A stretch of DNA of 64,000 nt, from contig WRIR01000006.1 in assembly GCA_009782605.1 (NCBI GenBank), positions 1 to 64,000 on the forward strand, written 5' to 3'. Positions 50,031 through 60,367 of this stretch are shown piece by piece (within the stretch, counting starts at the first letter, position 1; each line of letters begins with the position of its first letter). The notes under the pieces are model-generated. The model was not told the DNA's origin and made no database searches. It saw nothing but the letters and a program-made list of their open reading frames with translations. The stretch is from Eggerthellaceae bacterium (lineage in GTDB: Bacteria; Actinomycetota; Coriobacteriia; Coriobacteriales; Eggerthellaceae). A program made the position numbers and the translations under genes.

Positions 50031-50486
50031 ATGGGCGCAGCACCGGCATATCAATACAGTTACCTTGAGCCTGAACCCTTGGTGGTACCGCAGCCGCGCG
50101 TACAGGTCATACCGGGAGGCAGGCCCCACAGCAAGCAGCTCTCAAGCACGACGCTCTTTGCCGTCCGGCTCTTTGCCGCGGTGCTCTTCGTGTTCATATT
50201 CTTAGGGTTTGTCCGTGTCGGGCTCCATGCGGCAACGGTTGAGACCGGCATTTCTGCTGACCGGTGGGCGGGCAAGGTGGAATCCGCCCGTGCCTTCGGA
50301 CACCAGGTCGAAAGCCGGGAGCGCTATCTCTCGAACCCCGGTTACCTGAGTACCGAAGCCGCCAAGCTCAAGATGGCCGAGCCGGACAACCTGGTGGTCA
50401 TCGACCTCCCCGACGACATAGTGCAAACCGATGGTGACGGCTGCCTGTCTTTGCTCTTGAGCCTCAGGGTAGCAGCACAAAAGTAG
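50031..50486 (+). CDS. ftsL: FtsL-like division protein
   Basis: A 151-residue bitopic protein: cytoplasmic N-terminus of ~40 residues, one membrane helix (LFAVRLFAAVLFVFIFLGFVRVGL), then a short helical region that includes ESRERYLSNPGYLSTEAAKLKMAEP, comparable to the NPxxIExxAxxxLGM region of FtsL. Identity rests on topology, size and position between rsmH and ftsI, as FtsL sequences diverge quickly. Confidence 0.72.
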   Translation: MGAAPAYQYSYLEPEPLVVPQPRVQVIPGGRPHSKQLSSTTLFAVRLFAAVLFVFIFLGFVRVGLHAATVETGISADRWAGKVESARAFGHQVESRERYLSNPGYLSTEAAKLKMAEPDNLVVIDLPDDIVQTDGDGCLSLLLSLRVAAQK

Positions 50487-50493
50487 GTCTGCG

Positions 50494-52251
50494 ATGAGCA
50501 GGAAGCCGGACAGGACGCAGGCAGGCACAGGCACAGCTCCCGAGTCGGGGGCGGATTTCAACAACATGGTCAACCAGGCGACCGATTGGTCGGGCCGCGC
50601 AGTCATCATTTTACTGGCCTTCTTCGCTGTTGCCGTCATCTTTGCCGGCAAGCTGTTCTACCTTCAGGTCGTCAAAGCCGACGAATACTCGCAAGAAGCC
50701 GCAAAGATCCGTATCGGCGAACCCATCGAGACCCTGCCGCGCAGGGGCGTGATCTACGACCGTAACGGCGTCATCATGGCACAAAGCGTCGATGCGGTGA
50801 CGGTGTGGGCGAACCCCGACGAGATACCCGAGGACATGGTCGAGGGCGTCGCCGCCCAGCTGTCCTTTATCCTCGGCGGAGACTTCGAGGAATACAAGAG
50901 GCAGCTCTCCTTGGAGGACACCTACTACGCCTATATCGAGCGGCAGGTGGATGCTGAGCTTGCCGAAGAACTGGAAGAGCTTGGGCTCAAAGGCATCTAC
51001 TTCGTTGACGAGGCACGGCGCGAATACCCCTGCGGCCAAGTCGGCGGGCAGGTCATCGGGTTCGTGAACCGCGAAGGCGACGCGAGAAGCGGCCTTGAGC
51101 TCTACCATGACGAAATACTGCGGGGAGTCCCCGGGAAGCTTGTCGTCGAGCGGGGAATCGGGGGGATACCCATCCCTGGCGGGATCCACATGCAGACCTA
51201 TTCTGAGAACGGCCAAGACATCGTCACCTCGCTCGACGTTGTCTTGCAGGAGAAGGTAGAAGAGGCGCTCATCCACGGGGTTGCCGTACTCGAAGGGACG
51301 GGTGGCAGCGCCGTTGTCATGGACGGCGCGACGGGCGAGATACTCGCCTGTGCCTCGCTGCCGCTTCTAAACCCCTCCGACCTGGACTCAATATCGGCTG
51401 ACGCCATGAGCCTCAAGTGCATCAACGAGGGGTTCGAGCCGGGATCGACCTTCAAGGCGGCTTCCATGGCGGCGATCCTCGAAGCGGGCGCGCTCAGCCC
51501 CGACGACAAGATACTGTGCCCGGCGGTCCTGCCGGCGAACGGCTACGCCGTCACCGACGCATGGGATCGCGGCGACGAGGTCATGAACCTGTGGGAGATA
51601 CTGTACCGCTCGTCCAACGTCGGCATATCGCTGAGCTCCCAGCGGCTGGGATTTCGCCACATGTACAGCAAGATACTCGACTACAACCTCAATTCGGCAA
51701 CAGGGGTCGACTACCCCGGCGAGCTTGAAGGCTACCTGCTGCCCGAAGAGGAATGGTCTCTCATCCAGGCATACAACGTGAGTTTCGGCCAGGGGATATC
51801 GGTGACTCCTTTGCAGACGGCGCGCTTCTACGGTGCGCTCGTGAACAACGGGGTCGAGTGCACTCCGCACTTCCTTGTCAAGGAGCTCCAAAACGAGGTG
51901 AACACCGTCTACCCGACCGAGCAGGTCATAGTGAACACGGAGGTCATCCCGATCTTGACCGACATGCTGGAGCTCGTGGTCACGCTCGGCACTGCGAGCG
52001 ACATCTGGATCCCGGGTTACTCGGTGGCCGGAAAGACGGGCACGTCCGAGATAGAGGACCCGGTTAACGGGGGCTACCTCGAAGACATCTACAACATCTC
52101 CTTTGTGGGCTTCCTGCCCTATACCGATTCTTCGTTGGTTTGTTTTGTGGCGGTGACCGAGGTTCCCGGCGACCGAAAGGCGACACAGATATTTCAAGAT
52201 ATAATGACCTTCGCCATTGACCGTTACCGCATCGCGCCAACCGAAGGATAG
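50494..52251 (+). CDS. ftsI: Division-specific penicillin-binding protein (FtsI/PBP3)
   Basis: A 585-residue class B PBP. One N-terminal membrane helix (AVIILLAFFAVAVIFAGKLFYLQV), an N-terminal module with RRGVIYDRNGVIMAQS, and a transpeptidase domain with S-T-F-K (FEPGSTFKAAS), SSN (YRSSNVGIS) and KTG (VAGKTGTSE). It cross-links septal peptidoglycan. A C-terminal PASTA domain is absent. Confidence 0.94.
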   Translation: MSRKPDRTQAGTGTAPESGADFNNMVNQATDWSGRAVIILLAFFAVAVIFAGKLFYLQVVKADEYSQEAAKIRIGEPIETLPRRGVIYDRNGVIMAQSVDAVTVWANPDEIPEDMVEGVAAQLSFILGGDFEEYKRQLSLEDTYYAYIERQVDAELAEELEELGLKGIYFVDEARREYPCGQVGGQVIGFVNREGDARSGLELYHDEILRGVPGKLVVERGIGGIPIPGGIHMQTYSENGQDIVTSLDVVLQEKVEEALIHGVAVLEGTGGSAVVMDGATGEILACASLPLLNPSDLDSISADAMSLKCINEGFEPGSTFKAASMAAILEAGALSPDDKILCPAVLPANGYAVTDAWDRGDEVMNLWEILYRSSNVGISLSSQRLGFRHMYSKILDYNLNSATGVDYPGELEGYLLPEEEWSLIQAYNVSFGQGISVTPLQTARFYGALVNNGVECTPHFLVKELQNEVNTVYPTEQVIVNTEVIPILTDMLELVVTLGTASDIWIPGYSVAGKTGTSEIEDPVNGGYLEDIYNISFVGFLPYTDSSLVCFVAVTEVPGDRKATQIFQDIMTFAIDRYRIAPTEG

Positions 52252-52253
52252 CC

Positions 52254-53753
52254 ATGTCCAAGACCTGTGAAGACCTCTTTTCCGGAATAGACTGTTCTAT
52301 CATCGGCAATGGGAACATCGAGGTCAGTGACATCGCCTACCGCAGCGACCGGGTGCGTCCCGGCGATGCCTTCTTTTGCATTGTCGGCTTGAAGGTCGAC
52401 GGGCACACCTTTGCCCAAGATGCCATAGACCGTGGCGCCCGGGTGCTGGTGGTCGAGCGCAAGCTCTACCTCGCTGATGCGACCGACGTCACCGAAGTGG
52501 TCGTCAGGGACACCCGCAAGGCGATGGCCGAGGCGTCCGCCCGCTTCTTCGGGCACCCCTCCGCCTCCTTCGACCTCGTAGGAATCACCGGTACCAACGG
52601 CAAGACAACCATAACCTACCTGGTGGAGCACATCGTGCGCCGCACCGGGAAACGCCCCGGGGTCATCGGCACCGTCGGCATCCGCATGGGCGATGTGGTC
52701 GAGAAGGTGGCGCATACGACCCCGGAATCCCCCGACCTGCAAAACATTCTGGCACGCATGAGGGATGCAGGCTGCGACACCGTCGCTATGGAGGTCAGCT
52801 CGCATGCGCTCGACCTCGAACGGTGCTGGGGGACGAGCTTTGCCGTGACGGCCTTTTCGAACCTGACGCAAGACCATCTCGACTACCACAAGACCTTTGA
52901 GGCCTATTTCGAGGCAAAGGCGCGCCTGTTCTCGAAAGACTATCCTGCCATGAGGGTCATCCATATCGACGACCCTTGGGGCAAGGAACTGCTGCGTCGC
53001 TGCTCGAAGACGCAGGATACCGTCGTTACCGTCGGCTTCGACACAACGGCGCTCATCCACCCGACCGCTGTCGAGTACGGGCAGGAGCACACCGCGCTCA
53101 CCCTCGACGTGAAGGGGGCCGCCTACCGCCTCGTATCCCCCCTGGTCGGCAAGTTCAACGTGGACAACCTTATGTGCGCCTTCGGGATCGCCCTGACGCT
53201 GGGGATAAAGCCTGCGGACATCGCGCGTGCCCTCGAAGAGGTGCCACCCATCCCCGGCAGGCTTGAGCGGGTATCGGCCGACGTTGAGGGCGGATTTTCG
53301 GTCTATGTCGACTATGCCCACACCCCCGATGCCCTCGAAAAGGCCATCCTCTCCCTCAAGGCCGTTACGAGGGGAAAGACCCTGGTTGTGTTCGGCTGCG
53401 GGGGAAACCGCGACACAAGCAAACGCCCCCTGATGGGGCGTGCGGCGCTCAATGCCGATTTTGCCATCGTCACCTCGGACAACCCGCGCAACGAGGATCC
53501 GCTTGCAATCATCGGCGACATCCTGCCCGGTATGAGGGCCCACCCCGACCGCTTCGAGGTCGAGCCCGACAGGAGGAGCGCTATCGCGCAGTCGATACGT
53601 CGCGCCCAGCCACACGACAGCGTGCTTATCGCGGGAAAAGGCCATGAAGACTATCAGGTCGTGGGGGACGAGGTGCTGCCCTTCGACGACGTGGTTGTTG
53701 CGGCCGAGGAGCTGCGTCGGGTGCAGGAGGTGGCTGGTACGCCATGCGGCTGA
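52254..53753 (+). CDS. murE: UDP-MurNAc-tripeptide synthetase MurE
   Basis: A 499-residue Mur ligase. The ATP loop GITGTNGKTTITYL, substrate segment TTPESPDLQ and SSHALDLERC are present. TSDNPRNEDP contains DNPR, the motif associated with meso-diaminopimelate as the third amino acid rather than lysine. 2 bases after ftsI; overlaps murF by 10 bases. Confidence 0.94.
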   Translation: MSKTCEDLFSGIDCSIIGNGNIEVSDIAYRSDRVRPGDAFFCIVGLKVDGHTFAQDAIDRGARVLVVERKLYLADATDVTEVVVRDTRKAMAEASARFFGHPSASFDLVGITGTNGKTTITYLVEHIVRRTGKRPGVIGTVGIRMGDVVEKVAHTTPESPDLQNILARMRDAGCDTVAMEVSSHALDLERCWGTSFAVTAFSNLTQDHLDYHKTFEAYFEAKARLFSKDYPAMRVIHIDDPWGKELLRRCSKTQDTVVTVGFDTTALIHPTAVEYGQEHTALTLDVKGAAYRLVSPLVGKFNVDNLMCAFGIALTLGIKPADIARALEEVPPIPGRLERVSADVEGGFSVYVDYAHTPDALEKAILSLKAVTRGKTLVVFGCGGNRDTSKRPLMGRAALNADFAIVTSDNPRNEDPLAIIGDILPGMRAHPDRFEVEPDRRSAIAQSIRRAQPHDSVLIAGKGHEDYQVVGDEVLPFDDVVVAAEELRRVQEVAGTPCG

Positions 53754-55207
53754 ACTCGAAGCAAATATGCGAATACACTGGCGGCACGTTGCTGGTTGAG
53801 CCCATCGATGCGAGCAGGCTCGCCTGTGGGATATCGTGGGACTCGCGGGAGCTCGCGGCAGACAAGGCCTTCGTCGCCTTGTCGGGAGAGCGCACAGACG
53901 GACACCGCTTTGTGGCCGACGCCCTCCGTGGCGGCGCGGCGGTCGTTGTGGTGGCCGACAGGCCTGATGCCGAGACCTGCCTGCTTGCCAAGGAGATGGG
54001 CGCGGCCGTCATCGAGGTGAGCGACACCGCCCATGCCGTCGCCGACCTTGCCCGGGCCTGGCGCTCGAAACTGCGCTGCCGGGTTATCGGGGTCACGGGT
54101 TCAAACGGCAAGACCACGACGAAGAACATGATGCGCGATGTTTTGAAGGCGTCGTTTTCAGTGGTGGCGACCGCAGGCAACCAGAACAACGAGCTGGGGG
54201 TTCCCCGTACCGTCCTTGAGGCGAACCCCGAGACCGAGGTGCTAATCGTCGAGATGGGGATGCGGGGCCCCGGTCAGATAAAAGAGCTCTGTGCATGCGC
54301 CGTCCCCGACATGGGGCTCATCACCAATATCGGCGAGGGCCATCTTGAGCTTTTGGGGACGAAGGAGGACATCGCCCGCGCGAAGGCAGAGCTCTTCGCG
54401 GCGCTGCCGTCCGGGGTTGGCATCGCGTTCATGAACCGGGACGACGCCTTTGCGGACTTTGTCTGCGCCGAGGCCGGGCTCGATGAGCGTCAGGTGAGGC
54501 TCGTCTGGTACGGCGGGTGCGGCATTGGCGAGGCCCCCGCGCCTGCCGCCGCCGCGCACGCCCCTGCCGCTGTGGGCGCCTATGCCGACGAGGTCACGCT
54601 CGATGCCCAGGGGCGACCTTGCTTCACACTGCATCTGGCTGGCGAAAAACGCCGTTGCCTGCTCCCCTTGAGGGGCATCCACAACGTAGGGAATGCCACG
54701 GCCGCCGCGAGCGTTGCCAGCGTGCTCGGCATGGACATCGACACGATAGTCGCAGGCCTTGAGAAGGCCCTCCCGGAATGCGGCCGCCAGGAGCTACGGC
54801 GTGCCCGCGGCGGTTTTGCGATCATCGACGACACTTACAACGCCAATCCCGACTCGATGCGCGCGGCGCTGCTGATGCTTGCAGCTTTGGAGGTCCCGGG
54901 GCGGCGCATTGCGGTGCTGGGCGACATGGGGGAGCTGGGCGAGGCCGCCCAGGCCTGCCACGAAGGTGTCGGGGAGCTGGCAGCGACCCTGCCCCTCGAC
55001 CGCCTTATCTGCATCGGGGACTTGAGCGCATCCATCGCTTCGGCGGCGCGCGAGGGCGGTATGGCCCCGGAGCGGGTCTCTCATGTCGAGAGCATTGCAG
55101 GGATCCTCGAGGAGCTGGACATCTCCCTGTTCCCTGAGGATACGGTATTGGTGAAAGCCTCGCGTTTCATGAGGCTTGAACGAGTGGTCGAAGGGCTTGC
55201 GAACTGA
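53744..55207 (+). CDS. murF: UDP-MurNAc-pentapeptide synthetase MurF
   Basis: A 487-residue ligase that adds D-Ala-D-Ala. GVTGSNGKTTTKNM, EMGMRGPGQI, NIGEGHLELLGTKEDIARAKAEL and DDTYNANPDSMRAAL are diagnostic. A His/Ala/Pro-rich insertion (APAPAAAAHAPAAVGAY) lies in the central domain. Start overlaps murE. Confidence 0.94.
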   Translation: MRLNSKQICEYTGGTLLVEPIDASRLACGISWDSRELAADKAFVALSGERTDGHRFVADALRGGAAVVVVADRPDAETCLLAKEMGAAVIEVSDTAHAVADLARAWRSKLRCRVIGVTGSNGKTTTKNMMRDVLKASFSVVATAGNQNNELGVPRTVLEANPETEVLIVEMGMRGPGQIKELCACAVPDMGLITNIGEGHLELLGTKEDIARAKAELFAALPSGVGIAFMNRDDAFADFVCAEAGLDERQVRLVWYGGCGIGEAPAPAAAAHAPAAVGAYADEVTLDAQGRPCFTLHLAGEKRRCLLPLRGIHNVGNATAAASVASVLGMDIDTIVAGLEKALPECGRQELRRARGGFAIIDDTYNANPDSMRAALLMLAALEVPGRRIAVLGDMGELGEAAQACHEGVGELAATLPLDRLICIGDLSASIASAAREGGMAPERVSHVESIAGILEELDISLFPEDTVLVKASRFMRLERVVEGLAN

Positions 55208-55208
55208 C

Positions 55209-56258
55209 ATGGTGCTCCTTTTCTCGAAATACTCAAGCTTCCTGGTCTTTTTGGGCATCGTCATTTCCATTGCGGTGGTGATGATCCTCATGCCGTTTTG
55301 GATCCGCTTCCTCAGGAAGGGGAGCATCGGGCAGCAGGTGCGTGCTGACGGCCCCCAAAGCCACCTGGTGAAACAGGGCACCCCCACGATGGGCGGGGTG
55401 GTTATGGTCTTAGGGGTCACGGTGAGCGCTCTTGTCGTGGAGGCCCCGATTCCCGAGACGATCGTCTTGTTGGCAGCGACCCTGCTCACGGCCGCGCTCG
55501 GCCTCATCGACGATGCCTCGAAGGTCATCAAGGAACGCTCGCTGGGCCTGACGCCGAAGGCGAAGCTTATCGGGCAGTTCTCCATCGCGACTGTGTTCTG
55601 CCTCGTGGCGGTGAACACCTTAGGGATTGCCCCGACCATATCCATCCCCTTCATAGCCACGCTCGACCTCGGCGTGCTGACCACCACGATACCCCTCGGC
55701 GCGGGAGGCCTTGCCATCCCCTGGCTCTACCTCGCTTTTGTCGACATCCTGCTCGTCGGCATGTGCAACGCGGTCAACCTGACCGACGGCCTCGACGGCC
55801 TCGCCGCCGGGACCGTCATGGTCGTTATGATCATCATGGCGGTCATCGCCTACCGCACCGACATCCTCACCGTATCGATATTCGCCGCAGCGGTCGCCGG
55901 CTCGTGCATCGGCTTCCTCTGGTTCAACGCCCATACCGCTGACATCTTCATGGGCGACACCGGCTCGCTTTCCCTGGGGATGGTGCTGGGCTGCCTCGCG
56001 GTGCTCACGAAGACGGAGTTCCTGGTCCTCATCATCGGCGGCCTCTTTGTCGCCGAGGCGCTGTCCGTCATGATCCAGGTACTTTACTACCGGCGCACGA
56101 AGAAGCGCATCTTCCTCATGGCGCCGCTCCACCACCACTTCGAGAAGAAGGGCTGGGGCGAGATGAAGGTCGTCGTCCGCTTTTGGATTATCTCCGGCGT
56201 GCTTGCAGCGCTCGGGTTTTCTATCCATTTCGCCCAGTCGCTTGTGGGGGTGCTCTAG
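55209..56258 (+). CDS. mraY: Phospho-MurNAc-pentapeptide transferase MraY
   Basis: A 349-residue integral membrane enzyme (ten helices) that makes lipid I. GTPTMGGVVM, NLTDGLDGLAAG, FMGDTGSLSLG and HHHFEKKGWGE contain the catalytic aspartates and the UDP-binding region. The ATG at 55209 follows the murF stop by one base; a longer ORF start inside murF is less likely. Confidence 0.94.
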   Translation: MVLLFSKYSSFLVFLGIVISIAVVMILMPFWIRFLRKGSIGQQVRADGPQSHLVKQGTPTMGGVVMVLGVTVSALVVEAPIPETIVLLAATLLTAALGLIDDASKVIKERSLGLTPKAKLIGQFSIATVFCLVAVNTLGIAPTISIPFIATLDLGVLTTTIPLGAGGLAIPWLYLAFVDILLVGMCNAVNLTDGLDGLAAGTVMVVMIIMAVIAYRTDILTVSIFAAAVAGSCIGFLWFNAHTADIFMGDTGSLSLGMVLGCLAVLTKTEFLVLIIGGLFVAEALSVMIQVLYYRRTKKRIFLMAPLHHHFEKKGWGEMKVVVRFWIISGVLAALGFSIHFAQSLVGVL

Positions 56259-56261
56259 CCC

Positions 56262-57740
56262 ATGGCGAAGAAACCCCGGACAGGATGCCTGCCCTTCCGC
56301 CGCCGCCGCCCCTTGGGCCCCCTCGGGCATGTGCTCGTTTTGGGCCTGGGGAAGAGCGGGCAGGCTGTCGTGCGCTACTGCCAGGGGCTTTTAGGCGACC
56401 GTGTCGAGAGCATCACGGTTGCGGGAGGCGTTCCGTGCGAGGACTCCCGCGTCTTTGCGGCGGACAGGGCAGCTCCACAGGTCGAGTTCTCCTTCGACCA
56501 GGACGAGGTGTGCGGGGCCTTCGATCTGTGTATCGCCAGCCCCGGCATCCCCCCGTCCTCCAGCCTGTACCGCAGTGCCCAGAGCGCCTCGACCGAGGTT
56601 GTCAGCGAGGTGGAGTTCGCCTGGCGCGAGGACAACGGCGCGTCGCTGTGGATCGCAGTGACCGGGACGAACGGCAAGAGCACGACGACCGCCCTCATAG
56701 CCCATATCCTGAACGCGAACGGGCAGAAGGCCCGCGCTGTCGGCAATATCGGGGACACCTGCCTCGACGCGGTGCGCGAAGGGGCAGCCGACGTGTATGT
56801 GACGGAGGTCTCATCCTACCAGCTTGCCTCGACGAGGGATTTCGCGCCTGACATTGCCGTCCTGCTCAACATCACCCCCGACCACCTGTCCTGGCACGGG
56901 AACTACGAGGCCTATGTTGCGGCAAAGACGAAGGTCTTCGAGAACCTCCCCGGTGTTCCTGCTGCCTTCGCCATACTGAACGCGGCCGACGCAGGGGTCT
57001 TTCCCGTCGTCGAGCACTTCAGGGCCCAGACGATAGAGCAGCGTGGATTCCACTACATCGCGATCGGCAGCCCGGGCAGCATCAGCGCCCCCCTCGACGG
57101 CGCCGACGAGTGCGCATTTGTCCGGGACAGGGCAATGTGCTGGTCCTACCCGAGCGGCGAGACGACCTTCGGGTCGGTCGACGACCTCAAAATCAAAGGT
57201 GCGCACAATGTGGTCAACGCGCTTTCGGCGGCCCTGTGCGCGACCCTCTTCGGCGCCCCGCCTGAAGAAGTCGCCGCCGCGTTGAGGGCTTTTGCGCCCC
57301 TTGAGCACCGGATCGAGCCCTGCGGGACCGTGGGCGGCGTCGTGTGCTACAACGACTCGAAGGCGACCAACGTCGACGCAACCGTGAAGGCGCTTGCCGC
57401 CTTTGGCGACGAGCGCCCCATAGTATTGTTGGGCGGCGAGGACAAGGGGACCGACCTTGCAGCCCTGGTCTGTGCCACCGAGCAATACGCCCGGGCTGCG
57501 GTTTGCTTCGGTGCCGCCGGCCCCCGCTTCCTTGAGGCCTTCGCGCACTCGGCACTCCCGCACTTCGGCGCTGTGGCCTTGGAGGATGCCTTCGACACCG
57601 CCCTTGACCATGCCAGTCCGGGTGATATCGTGATCCTGTCCCCGGCCTGCGCGTCCTTTGACGCCTTCGACGACTTCGAGCATCGGGGGCGGGCCTTCAA
57701 GGCCCTGGTCTCCCGAAGGGCACACGAGAGAGGGGCTTGA
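56262..57740 (+). CDS. murD: UDP-MurNAc-L-alanine:D-glutamate ligase MurD
   Basis: A 492-residue ligase. VLVLGLGKSGQAVV (nucleotide-sugar domain), AVTGTNGKSTTTAL (ATP loop), TEVSSYQL and NDSKATNVDAT are diagnostic. The N-terminus has an extra basic stretch (KKPRTGCLPFRRRRPLG). 3 bases after mraY. Confidence 0.94.
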   Translation: MAKKPRTGCLPFRRRRPLGPLGHVLVLGLGKSGQAVVRYCQGLLGDRVESITVAGGVPCEDSRVFAADRAAPQVEFSFDQDEVCGAFDLCIASPGIPPSSSLYRSAQSASTEVVSEVEFAWREDNGASLWIAVTGTNGKSTTTALIAHILNANGQKARAVGNIGDTCLDAVREGAADVYVTEVSSYQLASTRDFAPDIAVLLNITPDHLSWHGNYEAYVAAKTKVFENLPGVPAAFAILNAADAGVFPVVEHFRAQTIEQRGFHYIAIGSPGSISAPLDGADECAFVRDRAMCWSYPSGETTFGSVDDLKIKGAHNVVNALSAALCATLFGAPPEEVAAALRAFAPLEHRIEPCGTVGGVVCYNDSKATNVDATVKALAAFGDERPIVLLGGEDKGTDLAALVCATEQYARAAVCFGAAGPRFLEAFAHSALPHFGAVALEDAFDTALDHASPGDIVILSPACASFDAFDDFEHRGRAFKALVSRRAHERGA

Positions 57741-57745
57741 GAACC

Positions 57746-59200
57746 ATGGCAAAACAGGCAAGCAACACAGCACACATGAACCCCCTGCCTGTGCTCCCCC
57801 GTTTGACGAATCCGGCCTCCGGGCTTCCTGCGGATATCTGGCTGCCGCGCATCGTGTTGGTGCTGAGCGCGCTCGCTTTGCTGCTCATCGGCTTTCTGAT
57901 GGTGTATTCCACCTCGTCCATTGTGGCAATCTCCGAAGAGGAAGATGCCGTCGTCTACCTCATACGGCAGCTTGAGTATGCGCTCGGCGGCGTTGTCTTT
58001 TGTGTCGTTATCGTCAAGTTCGTGTCCTATCATCATTGGATGGGGCCGCTTATCTGGGTATTTTGGGGTGCCACGGTCATCCTCCTGGTGCTGACGGCGG
58101 TGTTCGGAACCGAGGAGTACGGCGCGAAGCGCTGGCTTTTCGTCGGGCCGGTCGGATTGCAGGCATCGGAGTTTGCGAAGGCTGCCTTTCTCCTCATGGC
58201 AGCCCGCATCCTCAACGACTTCCGTGACGGGGTCCTGGAGCTGCGGGCCCTGTTCATCCATATCCTCGTCCTCATCCTGCTCCCCATGATGTTCCTCTAC
58301 AAGATGCAGTCCGACTTGGGAACTACCCTCATCTGCCTGGTGGGCATCGTCGCCATCATGTGGCTCGGCGAGGTGCCCTTGAGAATCATGGCCGGCGTCG
58401 TTGCCGCGGGGGTTGTCTTTGCGCTCTTCGCGTCGTTGTTCACCGACTACCGCGAAGCCCGTATGAGCTTCCTGAACCCGTGGGACGACGGCGCGGGGGG
58501 GCTGGGGAGCGGCTGGCAGCTGAGAAACAGCTTCTATGCCTTTGCAGAGGGCGGCCTGTTCGGGGTCGGCCCTGGCAATTCGCGGGAGAAGTTCTTCTAC
58601 CTCCCCTTTGCAGACACCGACTTCATCTTTGCTATCATCGGGGAAGAGCTCGGCATGCTCGGTGCCTTGCTCGTCATCGGCCTGTTCCTGGCCTTCCTCT
58701 GGGCTGGCCTGCGCATTGCGCGCAGCGCTCCCGACAACTTGGGGACGATCATTGCGGGGGGATTTACCATCATCATCGTGTTCCAGGCCTTCTTAAACAT
58801 CGCCTGCGTGGTCGGTCTCCTTCCGACGACCGGCAAGCCCCTGCCTTTTATCTCGCGTGGAGGGTCGTCCATCGTGGCCATCCTCTGCATGCTCGGCATC
58901 ATATTGTCGGTCTCCCGAGCGTCCGGCGACCCAGACATCTATGAGAAGAGGCGGGCGGGCCTGCGGGTCATCCGCGTGCAGGACACGCCGGAGGAAGGGC
59001 CTGCCTCCCGAAAGGACGCGGCATCGACATCCTCGGCGCCCGAGGGGCAGGTTTCGTGGCCCAGGCGGGAGAGGAAGGCTGCATCGGCAGGCGGCCCGGC
59101 ATGGACCCAAGAGCCCGCCCCGGCCAGCCCGCCGTCCCCGTCCCACCGTCCCCGGAGGCCCGAGCCCTTCAACCCCTGGGAACCCCGGAAGGGGGCCTAG
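57746..59200 (+). CDS. ftsW: Peptidoglycan polymerase / division protein FtsW
   Basis: A 484-residue SEDS-family membrane protein with about ten helices. YSTSSIVAIS, LQASEFAKAAFLLMAA, MQSDLGTTLI, GPGNSREKFFYLPFADTDFIFAIIGEELGM and PLPFISRGGSS are hallmarks. The ~100-residue C-terminal tail is basic and Pro-rich. The ATG at 57746 is preferred; a TTG at 57737 overlapping murD is possible. Confidence 0.93.
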   Translation: MAKQASNTAHMNPLPVLPRLTNPASGLPADIWLPRIVLVLSALALLLIGFLMVYSTSSIVAISEEEDAVVYLIRQLEYALGGVVFCVVIVKFVSYHHWMGPLIWVFWGATVILLVLTAVFGTEEYGAKRWLFVGPVGLQASEFAKAAFLLMAARILNDFRDGVLELRALFIHILVLILLPMMFLYKMQSDLGTTLICLVGIVAIMWLGEVPLRIMAGVVAAGVVFALFASLFTDYREARMSFLNPWDDGAGGLGSGWQLRNSFYAFAEGGLFGVGPGNSREKFFYLPFADTDFIFAIIGEELGMLGALLVIGLFLAFLWAGLRIARSAPDNLGTIIAGGFTIIIVFQAFLNIACVVGLLPTTGKPLPFISRGGSSIVAILCMLGIILSVSRASGDPDIYEKRRAGLRVIRVQDTPEEGPASRKDAASTSSAPEGQVSWPRRERKAASAGGPAWTQEPAPASPPSPSHRPRRPEPFNPWEPRKGA

Positions 59201-59202
59201 CC

Positions 59203-60297
59203 ATGCTTGCCGTGCTCGCAGGCGGAGGGACCGCCGGACATATCAACCCGGCGCTGGCCTTGGCCGAGGCGCTGGGCGAACGGGGGCATGAGGTGCTCTT
59301 TGCGGGCACACCCCAGGGAATCGAAGGCGGCCTGGTGCAAGACGCAGGCATCAGCTTCACCGCCTTCGAGGCAAGCGGCTTCAACCGCAACCATCCGACG
59401 ACCATCGTGTCGGCGCTGTGGAAGATGGCCAAGTCCACCCGCGCCGCCAGGAAGTGGCTGGGCGAGGTCGGCCCCGACGTGGTCGTCTGCTTCGGCGGGT
59501 ACGTCACGGTCGCGCTGGGCCGCGCTGCGGCGGGCCTCGGCATCCCCGTGGTGATCCACGAGCAGAACTCGGTCATGGGCCTGGCAAACCGGTACTTGGC
59601 AAGGCGGGCGACGAAGGTCGCAGTAACCTACGAGTGCAGCGCCGAAACCCTGCGTGGCACCGACAGGCTCGTGCTCACGGGCAACCCGGTGCGCAGGGCG
59701 GTTATCGAGGCCTCGCGCGAAGAGGGGCGTGCCCTGCTGGGCGTACCCGAAGGCGCGCTTGTGCTGCTTGTCTTCGGGGGCAGCCTCGGCGCCCACCACA
59801 TCAACGACGCGCTCCTCGCGCTTAAAGACCGCCTCTTTGCCTGTGCAGACCTCCATATCGTCCATATCGCCGGGCATAAGGACTACGAGGCGGTCGCCTC
59901 TGCGATAGAGCTGTGCGGGGAAGAGTGCAGCCGCTGGCAGGTCTTCGCCTACCAAAGCCGCATGGGGGAGGTGCTGGCGGCCTCGGACATGGTCGTCGCC
60001 CGTGCTGGCGCAACCTCGCTTGCAGAAATCTCGGCACGCCACACCCCGGCCCTGCTTGTGCCATTTCCCTTCGCGACGGGAGACCATCAGACGAAGAACG
60101 CCTCCGTCCTGGTACAGAGCGGCGCCGCGCTCATGGTCGCCGACGACAAACTCGACACCCCGCAGTTTGCCGACGCGCTTTTCACCATGATAGAGGATCC
60201 TGCGGTGAGAGAACGGATGAAGAGCGCCCAAGAGGGCCTGGGGACTGCCGCCGCCGCGTCTAGATTGGCAGATGTTGTGGTCGCTGCGGCACAATAG
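59203..60297 (+). CDS. murG: Lipid II synthase MurG (UDP-GlcNAc transferase)
   Basis: A 364-residue glycosyltransferase that converts lipid I to lipid II at the inner membrane face. AGGGTAGHINPALALAEAL, GGYVTVALGRAAAGLGIPVVIHEQNSVMGLANR, FGGSLGAHHIN and ARAGATSLAEI are diagnostic. The ATG at 59203 with AAGGGGG upstream starts directly at the first Rossmann strand. Confidence 0.95.
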   Translation: MLAVLAGGGTAGHINPALALAEALGERGHEVLFAGTPQGIEGGLVQDAGISFTAFEASGFNRNHPTTIVSALWKMAKSTRAARKWLGEVGPDVVVCFGGYVTVALGRAAAGLGIPVVIHEQNSVMGLANRYLARRATKVAVTYECSAETLRGTDRLVLTGNPVRRAVIEASREEGRALLGVPEGALVLLVFGGSLGAHHINDALLALKDRLFACADLHIVHIAGHKDYEAVASAIELCGEECSRWQVFAYQSRMGEVLAASDMVVARAGATSLAEISARHTPALLVPFPFATGDHQTKNASVLVQSGAALMVADDKLDTPQFADALFTMIEDPAVRERMKSAQEGLGTAAAASRLADVVVAAAQ

Positions 60298-60367
60298 CAC
60301 GGCAATGGGTACAATATCTTCGTGGATAAAGACCGATAAAGGGGCCGAGGGCTCCGTGGAGGTAGCG